NCBI GenBank assembly: GCA_026874595.1
Contig: CM049309.1
Span: 41,619,079-41,683,078, forward strand
Length of the DNA: 64,000 nucleotides
Direction of reading: 5' to 3'
DNA from: Sipunculus nudus
Lineage: Eukaryota; Annelida; Sipuncula; Golfingiida; Sipunculidae
The notes under the pieces: model-generated
What the model was told of the DNA's origin: nothing
Databases searched by the model: none
Seen by the model: only the letters and a program-made list of their open reading frames with translations
In this document: positions 1-11,330 of the stretch, one piece after another
Layout: each line of letters opens with the position of its first letter
Numbering within the stretch: position 1 is the stretch's first letter
Position numbers and translations under genes: made by a program

Positions 1-1000
1 AAGATTAAAGACAGATAACTAGAACATGATATATAGAGGACTAGAAGAGGAAAATGAGCTATAGTTTGTAAAAATTGGACCCATATTGACAAAGTTACGA
101 TGAAAATAATAATTTGGCGTGTTTTTCATGAACTTGACCTTTGACCTATTTAAAAATATACTACAGCTTCAAGAAATCGTTCTGATATACGATAGGTGAA
201 AGTTACAAAGTGATTCCTGGAAAGCTATGGCCTGTAGAATGCTATATAACAGAGGCAAGAATCAGCAAAAAGGCAAAATTGAGGACATCTGAAAAACAGA
301 CAGACATATTGACAAAGTGACACGAAGTTGAGACCAGTCGACTTGACTAACTAATGCAGAAGACGAAGGTGAAAACAAACAAAAAATGAGCCAAGATTTG
401 TCCGAGAAAAATAACATTTTGAAGTGTTTTGAAGTGACAGACATACTGACAAAGTGACACTAAGTTGATACCAGATGACTAGACCAAGTTATGAAGAAGA
501 CCCAGAGGAAGAGAAAATAAGCTATAGTTTATGTAATTATTGCTTCGGAGATATGGCCCGAAAATGATATGATGTAGGTTTTTGAGTGCAGCGCCCCCTA
601 GCGGCCATATCCTGAAAATGAAAAATCTGCTTCAAGATATTAGTGTATGGCATATAAGGTGTACCATTTTCAAAAGAATTCCTGCAAAACTGTGGCCTGT
701 AGAATACTATATGTAAGATGCAAGAAACAACAGGCAGGCAAAATTGAGGACTACTGACAAATAGACAGACATACTGACAAAGTGACCCAAGGTTGAAACC
801 AGATGACTTAACCAGGGTGTGGAAAAGACCCAGAGATAGAAAATAAGCTTTAGTTTATGTAATTCAGGTTTATAGTTTTGGAGATATTGCCAAAATATGT
901 CATGTTGTAGAGGTTCGAGTCCCGCGCCCCCATGTCCCGAAAATGCAAAATAACTTTTGAGACATTAGTGTAAGACATAAGATTTGTTCAGTTCTTGCAT
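1..1000. repeat. Degenerate long-unit tandem repeat
   Basis: Blocks recur within this kilobase. The phrase around TGGCCTGTAGAAT is at about 229 and 694, and GACAAAGTGACAC or close variants follow AGACAT at about 304, 443 and 773. The phrase CCAGATGACT, with variants, follows each time. Copies differ by many substitutions and indels, so the array is old. No coding potential was seen. A GCGCCCCCTAGCGG motif (591-604) sits in one unit and a decayed counterpart near 915. The array may continue beyond the left edge of the window. Confidence 0.6.
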
Positions 1001-1785
1001 TCCTTGTCCTAAAATGTAGGTTTGTGTATTAAATACAACTACCTCATTAACTGATGTATTGTGAATATTTACTTTATCAACAACATATGACTGAAAATGT
1101 ATTACTTTATTTTTTTAAGCCGATCCAATTCCCTGGTAGAATAGTTTTTTATATATCTATTTAAACATACAAACACTTCCGTTTGAATTCTACACTCGTC
1201 AGTGACGTACGTCGGCTAAGTGACAGGAAAGTCTAAATCTGACACTTAAACTGTCAGTAATGAATTTTCAGAAACGAATAAAAATGAAAAGTATTGTTTG
1301 ACCATAGTTATTTTAAAGTTCATGACGTCATACTTGCATCAACCAGTCACATCCAGGCCCAGTCTCTGCAGGAGGAGTGAGTTTACCTGACCTTAATAGT
1401 GACCAAAATGGCTCAGTCATGAGCGGATGATAATGCATGAATCTACATTTGAAGGATTATGACCAGCTGGTCTTGTCTGGGCACGTACAGGCCATTTGAC
1501 CAGGTGTTACTGCCCACGGTATATTCAAGTTCATTATTAGATTCAAGGGGTTGATTTTCAGTCTCAATGGGAATAAAATAAGCGGTATACAGCACAGTAA
1601 CACGTGGTTTCGATTAATTATTGCTGAATGTTGTTAAAAGCGTGTTATTAACTAGCACTTTGGCATTGACATGTTCCGCACTGATCTAGTACATGTATAC
1701 CTTCATAACGAAATCAAATACTTCTTGAAACTTTCAATAAATACATTGGTTAATGGCAAGTCAGAACCCTTGCCTTTTATAAGTT
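1001..1785. other. Intergenic or intronic, nothing recognised
   Basis: AT-rich sequence with stops in all frames. No repeat structure, splice-flanked exon or RNA gene was recognised. Confidence 0.5.
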
Positions 1786-2165
1786 TTAAAAATAATTTGG
1801 TCTTTTTCTAATGCTGACATGTCTAATTCTTAAACTTATCTAAGTATGTACCAGTACTGGTATGTACACCTGCAGAGTACCAGTTCGGTTTGCGACTACG
1901 TGACAGGTCGGTAGCACTCACTACCTGTCAATTATTTTCTTTCCTCCTCTTATTTTGTTACCCTTGATAGATCATAACACCGGGGGACCTCCTAAGGACG
2001 CACTAGTTCGTGAGTGATACACGGCTGTGGGTACAGCCTTCCCATTAAGCCTACAGAGCGTTCACCTTGGGTGGGGGCCGACCGCTCCACGGCTGAGATA
2101 TGAACTCACGACCCCTCGGCTTAAGTCCTGTGCTTTACTCCAGTCCTAGATCACGGAAACAGATG
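1786..2165 (-). mobile_element. tRNA-derived SINE, copy 1
   Basis: Read on the minus strand, the element begins with a decayed tRNA-like head: an A-box-like TGATCTAGGACTGG and a B-box-like GAGTTCATATCTC. A body of about 300 bases follows that is shared with the copies at 31.8 and 48.3 kb, and the element ends in an A-rich tail. It is flanked by a perfect 14-bp target-site duplication, GCCTTTTATAAGTT, at 1772-1785 and 2166-2179, which fixes both ends. SINEs are copied by a partner LINE and transcribed by RNA polymerase III; this copy is probably silent. The family name is not known to me. Confidence 0.85.
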
Positions 2166-2179
2166 GCCTTTTATAAGTT

Positions 2180-3907
2180 GGAAAAATATGGATAACATTA
2201 AAACAGAAATCAGATATTTCAGAGTAACATACATCAGCACGTGTGATGCTGACAAAGATAATCACTTATAAAGCCTTTTTTTCAGTTTTGACAACCGGAG
2301 CAGTCCAGGGTTTTACATAATTTTCCAGACTGATGGATATGTGTTTATTTTACAATGGCCTTATATGAACCTGGAAGTAATATTAAGAAATGAAATTAAA
2401 CTTTCACAGAAAAAGGATCATAGGAAAGTTCAGTAAATACAGTTCTTTTGCCGTTATGTGCGTATGTATTCCTTTCTGGCAGGTAACTTAATCTGACGGG
2501 ATTGTCAACATAGATTTATTTAACACAAGACTCTACCATCCATATTTATAAGGCTTTAAAAGTATAAAGTAAAAATAAAACACTCGTCTTTATCGGTTAG
2601 GTTTCTGTTGAAACGTCTTGCTTGTTTCTCATACTGGTACTGATGAGTTGATGACCGGCGGATAATCTTTTTTACACCCATGCAAGCTGGGGTCCTGTTT
2701 TTTTTAAAGGTGTATTGTTTAAATGTCTGTTCATTTTATATCGGAGCTACCCATCATATATAGTGCACCTTTGTATGTATCAAAATTATTGTATTCCAAA
2801 TGAAAATTAAGCATATTAAGTATGGAAGTTGCAATATACAAACATATAGAGTAGTTGTATTACAGCAGATCTTATAGTTGTAAAAGCCTATCCTGCAGAA
2901 GAGTTGTTAATTTGTAGAGCTGCCAAGCAGCATCTATCGCATGACTATTGAGGATACAGCATATCAAGTGAGAGATGACTAGAGGATCACATTCTATACG
3001 CCGTTTATAACTGTAATGTAATTATTCACTTAAACAAGTGAACCACATCACGTGCCATGCAATATGGCTGACATGAAGAGAGATGCAGTAAGTCTGCACG
3101 CGTTGTTGAAATAAATTAGCCACATGTTGTATGTTCAATAAACACAAGACGCTCACAATCCTTAAATGCGTTCCGTAAAATATGACAAATATAACATATT
3201 GCTCGAAATGCTTGCCGAGAATTTTTTACACATCTTGGTATAGCAGTGTAAGCTACATTATGAAGCAGTATTGATTTTTAGATGAAAAAAATGTCCAAAT
3301 AATACTACAGAGAGATTAGATAAAAAATTATCAGTCGTTTCTCATTGAATGAAGATGAATATATATGCTCAGGCAGGGTCGGCAAGAGAAATTTTGACAG
3401 GACACATATATCTTGCCGTGATATCCACGCAATAAGCAAGTATACAACGGCTTTTCACTGAGCACACTTTTTATTTGTTATAAAGCACGATAAATATCGA
3501 CACTTTTCATGACGATATATAATACAAAACAATGTTTGTACAACTGATATATGTTCTAAGATAGGTTGCTTCTCTTGATTTTGGTTTCTGGGTTGTATGT
3601 ATGTCTGAATAAATGCATCAATGTTTCCTTAATTCCGCACTTGTGTGGGTTAAGCCACATATACTAACACAATCCTTTCTCCTGTCTTATTATAACTGAT
3701 GCAGAACCTGGAATCCATGAGTTATTCATGCATGTAAATATCCCTGTCACTTTTTAACATTTGTTATAAAACATAAGATGGCTTTGGTTCATACATATGA
3801 ATCATTATCCATGTATTCGAGTATGCTTTTAGCATTCTGATATTATTGCCAATCTCATGATTCATAATTCTAATATTATTATGAATGTACTTTTTATCCA
3901 TATTTTA
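2180..3907. other. Intergenic or intronic, nothing recognised
   Basis: AT-rich DNA with no ORF above noise. No convincing exon, RNA gene or repeat family was found by eye. Confidence 0.5.
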
Positions 3908-4222
3908 GGCCCCAAAAATATTTAAGGTATGGCTCTCAGGAACCGCGCGCGTCAATTTAACCCCCCCCCCCCTGCATCAAAAATTTTATTTTGATTTTCA
4001 TCTTTCGAGAAGATAGAATGATACAAATTTGATAAGAATTCCTTTGTTATTTAGTGCTTTTACCCTTTTAGCAAAACATTCAGTTCTTATTAAACATTTC
4101 CCTTATCACATGGCATTTTAATCGAAACATACAAAAAAGGTAAAAAAAATAATTCGCCCGCCCGCCCGCACTGATTTCGGAAAATAAAGTGCCTGAGAAC
4201 CAAATCTTTATTTTTTTTGGCC
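3908..4222. mobile_element. PIF/Harbinger-like (Tourist-type) MITE, copy 1
   Basis: A 315-bp element with terminal inverted repeats of the GGCC-A/T-run-GGTATGGTTCTCAGG type. The left end reads GGCCCCAAAAATATTTAAGG and the right end closes with TTTTTTTTGGCC. It is flanked on both sides by TTA (3905-3907 and 4223-4225). A 3-bp TTA duplication with GGCC-starting termini is the hallmark of PIF/Harbinger-derived MITEs. It has no coding capacity. Related copies lie at 29785 and 52483. Confidence 0.8.
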
Positions 4223-4225
4223 TTA

Positions 4226-5780
4226 GTAGATTTTTTTGTTTGTTATGTTACAGGGCACAAAGGTTATAACCCTATATAATCACGATCTAAATAAATCAAT
4301 TAATCAATCAATAAAACAGAAGGCCGTAATAGAAATTCTGCAGATTCCCAGGCAACTTACGATGTGAAAAGGCAGAAAATATGACTCATATCGGCAAATG
4401 TTATAAAACACACTCCAATATGGTCTTCTTGTTAAACAACAAAGCATATGATTTTCGTGTGTTCTTTTCTGTTTACATGTCCTGAAAACATGTTTGACAC
4501 ATGGGAGTGAGGTATGCAAGCTGTAAAAGGGGGCGTTGTCACTTGTTGATCTTCGTGTAAACAGCTTAACACCAGCACTCGCTGTCAGACGATCTTTGTT
4601 ACACGTACTGCTCCTCTTAATAATGGTGACAGGTACACTGTGCAGGAATGTGTTACCGGAAGTGACACAGTTTTGCCATATGAAACGTTAACCTAAATAT
4701 TTGCTCACATTTATGTGTATATTGTTACCGTAATGTGTATTATTATCATATATAAGATTAGGGATAATTTAAGAACTGCCATAGCTACAAATAACAATGC
4801 TACAACACAAAATAAAACGACTTTCATGTACTTAACAGGCAGAATACCGCATCGAAAAGAATTACCTTTTGAGATTAGAACAATGATTTGATTGATATAG
4901 TAGAACACATTTTCTTATTAAAAAATATATTTTCCTGATTTTAAAACATTATAAAGACAATAAATTCCTGTAGAAAGCAATTGTCTTAAAGTGAATGTTT
5001 TGATATAATATTAATAGCCCGAGACGATGACAATTGTTGAAATAAAACATAAAACCCAGTTTTCGAACATAATACGTGACGAGTTTCAGGCAACATTAAA
5101 GATTTGACAGCAACACGCATGGGTCGCATGGTCCTAAATAGCAATCTCGCCTAATATTTAATCCTTATATTTTAAACTTACGATAATTCATAAAAATTAC
5201 CTGTTATTGTTTCAAGTCTAATTAATTTGTTATCAAAATTTTACTGCCCCTTATTTTAAATGTACAGCTTTTTTAGTGGGCGTGTGTGAGGAATTCCACT
5301 TTTAAAACTTGACAAATTTAAAATCCTTTTACTTTAAACAAATGTCCCGATTTCCTAGTTTTTGGAGTAAAATGCTTTATATTTTATGTTGAGAATACAG
5401 TATAACTCCTGCTTCCGGTTACTCCACAATAGCAAGTTAGGAACTACATACACTCTGGATTAAGGGAAAATAACCTTACCGCATTTTGTTTCTTTCCCTG
5501 AACGCTACTGTACACACATAATAGTTTTATAAATTAACATCTTTAAAACCCAAACATAACCTTAACATTTTACCGTATTTGCTCTTTTCGAATCCTCTAA
5601 TAAATTTAAGAAATGACTATCTGATATCAGTCTGAACATGTTCCTTGTTGTATTCACATACTTATTTCACATTGTACAACGCAAGACAGTTTCAAACAAA
5701 GTTTTTAAGTGAGTGCGGGGGAATATTACGACGCTAAATTTACAAAGTTTTATTTTTGTTTATTTATCGACATTTGGAAG
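4226..5780. other. Intergenic or intronic, nothing recognised
   Basis: AT-rich sequence. The short ORFs here have the composition of random AT-rich DNA and no flanking splice signals. Confidence 0.5.
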
Positions 5781-6050
5781 GTTTAAAAGTAAGAGGCGCG
5801 GATTGTTTGCCCGGCGGGACACGCGACAGAGAAATAACTCCCCTAATAGAACTATGAGTCATCCGTCTGTAGAGGAAGAGACGAGGCGTAGTTTAGTTCT
5901 TTGATCTGTCTACTCTGACCACTGTCCAAACGGAAGCAGAGATGTCGTATACAGCGCAGTACGTCACCGGTCACATGATCCCGACAAAGGATCCCGTGAT
6001 CCGTGACGGCCCATCAATCCTTCACGCTTGGTCAAATCTTGAGGGAGTAA
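5780..6050 (+). promoter_or_regulatory. CpG-richer island, possible promoter or first exon
   Basis: GC and CpG rise sharply against the background; there are many CG dinucleotides between 5786 and 5830 and again from 5940 to 6010. This could be a promoter with a first exon, perhaps of the gene whose coding exon starts at 20294, but no spliced link can be shown. Donor-like sequences follow at 6612 (GTGAGT after GAAAC) and 6856 (GTAAGA after GAAAG). This is inference from composition only. Confidence 0.25.
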
Positions 6051-6094
6051 ATATGTATATCTATTATCTCCAACTTGTTTTTTTACCTAAGTAA
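5942..6094 (+). CDS. Possible short ORF or first coding exon
   Basis: An ATG at 5942 opens 50 codons ending in TAA at 6092-6094. The first 35 codons (starting MSYTAQYVTGHMIPTKDP) use mixed, GC-containing codons unlike the AT-rich background, while the last 15 look like intron. A weak GTAAAT donor at about 6050 would end an exon after ...SNLEG. No family is recognised. It may be the start of a spliced gene, an upstream ORF or chance. Confidence is low because the frame is short. Confidence 0.18.
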   Translation: MSYTAQYVTGHMIPTKDPVIRDGPSILHAWSNLEGVNMYIYYLQLVFLPK

Positions 6095-6099
6095 ATACA

Positions 6100-8120
6100 T
6101 TGAGCGTAAAATGAATACGTAGATACGTATGAATGCAAGCTGATTCAATGTTGGTTTGTTTGCTATTAACCAAACCGGTAGTCCCGCCCTAATGCCGGCA
6201 AAGCTGAGTTCACCCTGGAAGAGGGTCGCCCATGGGTAGCCACTATATACGTCTTCCATATGCGTCTACATAGAGATACTTATGTAAATTATCACTTCGT
6301 TCGGATCCATTGCTTAGGCAATATCTTGATGAAACCTCACGAAAATACCGAGTCTTGTGAATGGTTGAGGCGTTCCGCTCTGTGCCTTCGACAGCATGCA
6401 CTAGGTAAACCTACTCGGAATATAGCATTCGCAACACGATCTGCCAATACGAACTGAACTGGAATAAGTAAGCCCATTGGAACCAGCGTTTATATCGATC
6501 CGGCGAGCTGAACCTGGGCATCACAAAGCCGGACACATTGTGTGTTGGATGTCCAGCCATGGGCCGATGATGCCTTTGTAACCATACGGAACCACAACGA
6601 TCGCTGAAACGTGAGTTTATATTTCTCTAACTTCTATCCACAAACGTACAACCGTGGATGTAGCTATAAGCCAGTGTTGTGTCACGCCGATCCAGCGTGG
6701 AATACAGGTGCATTATTTAGAAGCTTTGTGCGTGTATGTACGGTATACCTCAGGTCGCGACCCACCTTGGATATAGCATTGATATAAGCCTCCAAAGGAT
6801 ACGCAAAGCTGGTTATTGTCTGCTTTATAACGATCACTGTTTCTTCATCTGAAAGGTAAGACCCGATCTGCTATACTAAGACCTGATTAATAGCTGCGGT
6901 TTTCGTCAAATTATAATGAATATAGACTCCATGTGCTAAACTTAATATCCGAAACTTCCAATTCCTCATAATCCAAGGTTTTGAACTGAGATTAACCATA
7001 ATCCGAGACAGGTTATCAGGTTCTGGGTTTAGTGTTGTACAGTTGTACACAAATCGATAGGACTAGAGACAGCCATATTATACAGATATGATGTACCACA
7101 ACAAGCACATACAGAATCCGATATAAGGACAAAAAAAATGTGATTTTTCATACTGACCTATTTTTTTGTAAATTCAAGTTTAATTGGGAAATACTTAATG
7201 GCTATGCAGAGGTTTCAGGACTTCAAGAAAACTATTATAACTGAATACAACGCTTAAAGTATAGAATTATTTGTTAAAGTTCCAACGTAAAAACCGGGAT
7301 AAAATTCTGTTTTATTTAGCAATACATAAGAGGGACTTTGGAGGGCTCCTCTCCCCTTATGAAGGTTTCATTGGTTTTCATAAATCGGGATTTAGGTCTC
7401 ATTTAAATCATGAAGGATATAACAATATACGCGTTTGTCTCAATTCTATAAACTTTATGCATATGTGAGACATCAATAGCTAGGAACTACAGATTATTTT
7501 TGTTGTGAAATAACAAAATAAAGGCTGAAAACGCATAATTGTCAAAGCATGCCTCCTTTATTATAAAGGTTTTTCTAGTTACCATGACGACATACGTACC
7601 ATTTGATCAGGATTGCCGTTAACAGTGTTTTAACAACCAGTGATCGTATAACGATGGTAATTTAAGGCGAGGTTTCTGTGTGTAACAGAAAAACGTGTTA
7701 TTTCAGGCATTGCATTTTCACGTAGTTTTCAGACAATTATAGCACTGTTGGCACAGCTGTTTAAAAACAAAACTAATTATCGTATTGAAAGTTTACACAG
7801 TGCATTGTATGAATTGTACTATATCTTTAATTTCTTCTTTAAATTATTCCCAAATATGAAAACTGATTCTGTTCTTGAATGTCACAAGTTTTATTGGGAT
7901 AATATTATTATTTATTTTCTGTTATGGTATATTATATCGTATCATATATTATTCCATTGTATATAAATCTGATAGACATTTTTCGTTTGTATTAAGTTAT
8001 ATTCTTCTACATTCACACATACACATACGCATCATCACACACATGATATTGGCCGGTTCTGCAGGGTATACAGGATGCGACAGATAGAAAGTATTGCATG
8101 GTATCGTACATATATGTCCG
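6100..8120. other. No recognised gene
   Basis: Mostly AT-rich DNA. The part 6180-6760 is somewhat richer in GC and has donor-like GTGAGT (6612) and GTAAGA (6856) sites, but no open frame between good splice signals can be defended. Confidence 0.4.
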
Positions 8121-8127
8121 AGCTTTT

Positions 8128-8219
8128 ACCAAATTCCCCCGCCGAGTGACGGCACCAGGGACGCAGCTTTATTTACCAAATTACCCACCGAGTTTCGGCA
8201 CCAGGGACGCAGCTTTATT
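8128..8219. repeat. 46-bp tandem duplication
   Basis: Two adjacent copies of a unit containing GGCACCAGGGACGCAGCTTT, starting at 8151 and 8197. The copies match closely apart from a few substitutions around CCGAGT. No function is evident. Confidence 0.75.
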
Positions 8220-9267
8220 TCAGATTGTACCCTCAGTCCCATCTCAATCAACTCAATCAGCTGAATTCTTCCCTTTCTATAACGGACAAATCTTCCCTCT
8301 ATATTAAACATCAATGAAATAATATTTTTTTTCATAATCTAACAAAAAACAGTATGACAGACACATATATAACTATGATATCCAGTTCGACGGTAATCAA
8401 TACACTACAATTTATAATAAAGACATACATATTCTATAACATACGAGGAATACACTATATAAATGCTGAAAAATTAAAAATACAATGAAAACATGAAACT
8501 GTGCAAAAAAGAGGACTAAAAGATACAATTTCCAAATCTACATTTTACCTATGGTAAAACTTAAAAACAATGCATGAGAATGAACGCTCTGGAATCTGGT
8601 ATCATTCAACATGTCTTTGTATGGAGATACACATATAAGTATGTCAGATTTCGTAATGTGCAGTGAAATGTTACAATAACACATGTGGGCGAAAAGATTT
8701 ATAGCTCTCTCCACAGCGTGACATTGGTACATGTTTAGTTTTAACTAATAATGCAACCATGCATTCAGAGATGCTGTTTAATTATCTATCATGATATGCG
8801 ACTCTGACTGGTATATACCATGTTTTTCATATGAGCAAATCGCCGAACTCGCTAAAATCTCCTTTCATTCCGAATCCTTAATTATATTTATATGACAGTG
8901 TAATTGCTTAGTACTGACTTTAATGATCTACTTACAAAAGAAAATATGATGGCGAAATCCCTTTTGAATTTATTGGATTTACCATTAAAGAATTATACAG
9001 AGTTATACTATTTAGCCCCAGATATAAGCTTATACGTTATATATACATATACATTTATAATATATATATTCATATATATATATATATATATATATTTACA
9101 TATATATTCATATATATATTTATATATTTATAATTATAAGGTAACAGAGTTTAAATGTATATATGTTAGTAGATAAATGATTATTGTGTCATTTGCTATA
9201 TGTTCATTAATATTGTTTCAATACCTTGTCTGATAAACACACCCAGATATGTTGATGAATGAAAAAT

Positions 9268-9312
<45 letters not shown>

Positions 9313-10207
9313 ATATTCATGTGTTCTTTATTATTTATTGTAGTCTATATTTTCTCCTCTCTGGAAAAGACCCGATGAATCATACCATTTATATTTATAT
9401 ATTTGACTGGTATGGCATGGTACAAGCTATGGTCTGCTCGATGTGTTCCGAAAACATAACACAGGAGCAACCAACCGTCAGATAGTAAAAGGGTCCACCT
9501 TTCTTAGCAGGTACAATAAAAGTACCGTCGACTCTGTGAAAAGGCTGTATGACGTCCCATTTCTTTAAGGAATTAGGATAAAAAACACTGGGCCCATGAA
9601 AGGGTTGCTCCGGCCAAGTTCATAATGTTATCAAAGAATGAAACAGCCTGCGGTAAAACCACCAGCAACGATCCCACCAGCCGAGCAAGTCACTGTCACG
9701 ATTGCCTCATTATTACATAAACACCTGTGTGAATGGTGTTTTATTAACTGTTCCCATTAATAACATCAAGATAATAATTAAAGACACGCATATTTTCTCC
9801 GAGTACTTTCCCACTGAACCAATAATTTCATAAACGAAGTATGTAAATGGCTTGAATATATTCTTATTTTAATTATTAGCTGGTGCATTTACTTTTTTAG
9901 ATGCTGTCATTTTTTGTTTAATAGTTTGGTGGTCGTTCCGCCTGGGCACATTTGCCTTCATAAATTGAAACAGCCGTGGTACGAAATGCTTTATTTTAAT
10001 ATTATTGTATAATAAATATACACACAGATACGATGTGAAATATGATTATGTACAATTCCAAGTTTATACTTATGTAACGTATCAAAATGTAAGTTTTACC
10101 TGCTTATAGATCCATGTATGGCGTCCGGCTAGCCGACAAATTGAGGCATTTAGTAGTGTGGACTATTTATTTTTCTCTATGCATCATAAAGTTCTAAAAT
10201 GTAAGAG

Positions 10208-10264
<57 letters not shown>

Positions 10265-10760
10265 AGTTTGAAAAAAAAAACCCACGAAACGTGTCCTAAA
10301 ATTCATGTTACTTTATACACAGAAGTAATTAAGGTAAAATATATAGGGTTACAAGGTACGTACAGCCATATATTACAGAAACATCTGTCTTTACTGCGTT
10401 GTTTTCCTGTTTCTCTGTTTCTGCATCATGATTCCCTGAATTATGACAATCATGACCGCATGAGTAAGGTTACCCCACAATCATAATACACCCATTTTTT
10501 TTTTATTTACAACAATACATAAATACAAGATTTAACATATAGATGACAGTGGTTCTTACATAGTCCATAGTTAAGTAATTATTATTAGTATGTGGTAATT
10601 AAGATTTGCAATTGCTCTTAACGGATGGATTTTACATTCGCTCGTGTACATAAACATACATAAAAACACGCATAATAACGTACGTAATAACAATCATCTG
10701 TACATAGAATTCCTATTTCTATATGCAAGTAATGTACTATATGGGTATAAACTTATACGG
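8220..10760. repeat. AT-rich spacer with (TA)n microsatellites
   Basis: Long TA-dinucleotide arrays lie at about 9040-9140, 9271-9309 and 10209-10260. Apparent ORFs at 8904 and 9249 are translations of these arrays. The stretch 9480-9720 is less AT-rich but has no open frame. Nothing else was recognised. Confidence 0.6.
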
Positions 10761-11330
10761 TTATTATCTATGTTGTTCTGATATTGGTGTAAACTCAATT
10801 TTCTCTCTTATTTCCTTGGGCGGAAAGGATGATTTTATATATTTTATACAACCGGTAAAAGTTGGGATTTTTTCCAAACATTTACTCACATATATATATA
10901 TATATCTTTTTTCAATAATTTTATATATTTTATGAATTTACTTTCTGATCCTAAAAGAATTTCAGGTAAATTTACTATTACCTTTGTATCTACAACTTTC
11001 AGATCGTTTATCCATTTTCTAGTTGTTTCCATATTTGTTTTACACAGCAGCATTCAAGAGGAGATGTATTATTGTTTCTTCAATGCACTTACAGAAAAAG
11101 CAAGCAGGCGTTTCTTTTAAACCAATTTTGTAAAGAAAACTGTTTACAACTAATCACCTATGGATAATCATACACTGAAATATTTGCAGTCTTGCATTCT
11201 GGGTGCATGAGTAGATGCGTTTAAAAATGTCTTGAATGCATGGTATCTATTGCAATCTCCATTTTTCTTTCGGTGCTGTAGGAAGTTAAATTCTTTTCGG
11301 ACAAGTTCTTTATAAACGTTTGAGTAACTA
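10760..11330 (-). pseudogene. Non-LTR retrotransposon (LINE) ORF2 C-terminal remnant
   Basis: Read on the minus strand with frame changes, the translation runs through the typical end of a LINE ORF2 polyprotein. It starts with decayed text (KEKWR..), then NSFLYKIGLKETPACFFC, an EETIIHLLL histidine motif, IWKQLEKWINDLK, an ILLGS motif, and closes with KCLEKIPTFTGCIKYIK and a stop. The C..C...H spacing is the C-terminal zinc-knuckle-like region seen in L1/Tx1-type and related elements. Internal stops, frameshifts and a (TA)n insertion near 10890 show that it is dead. The 5' part (reverse transcriptase, endonuclease) is not found beyond 11330, as expected of a 5'-truncated insertion. Confidence 0.65.
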
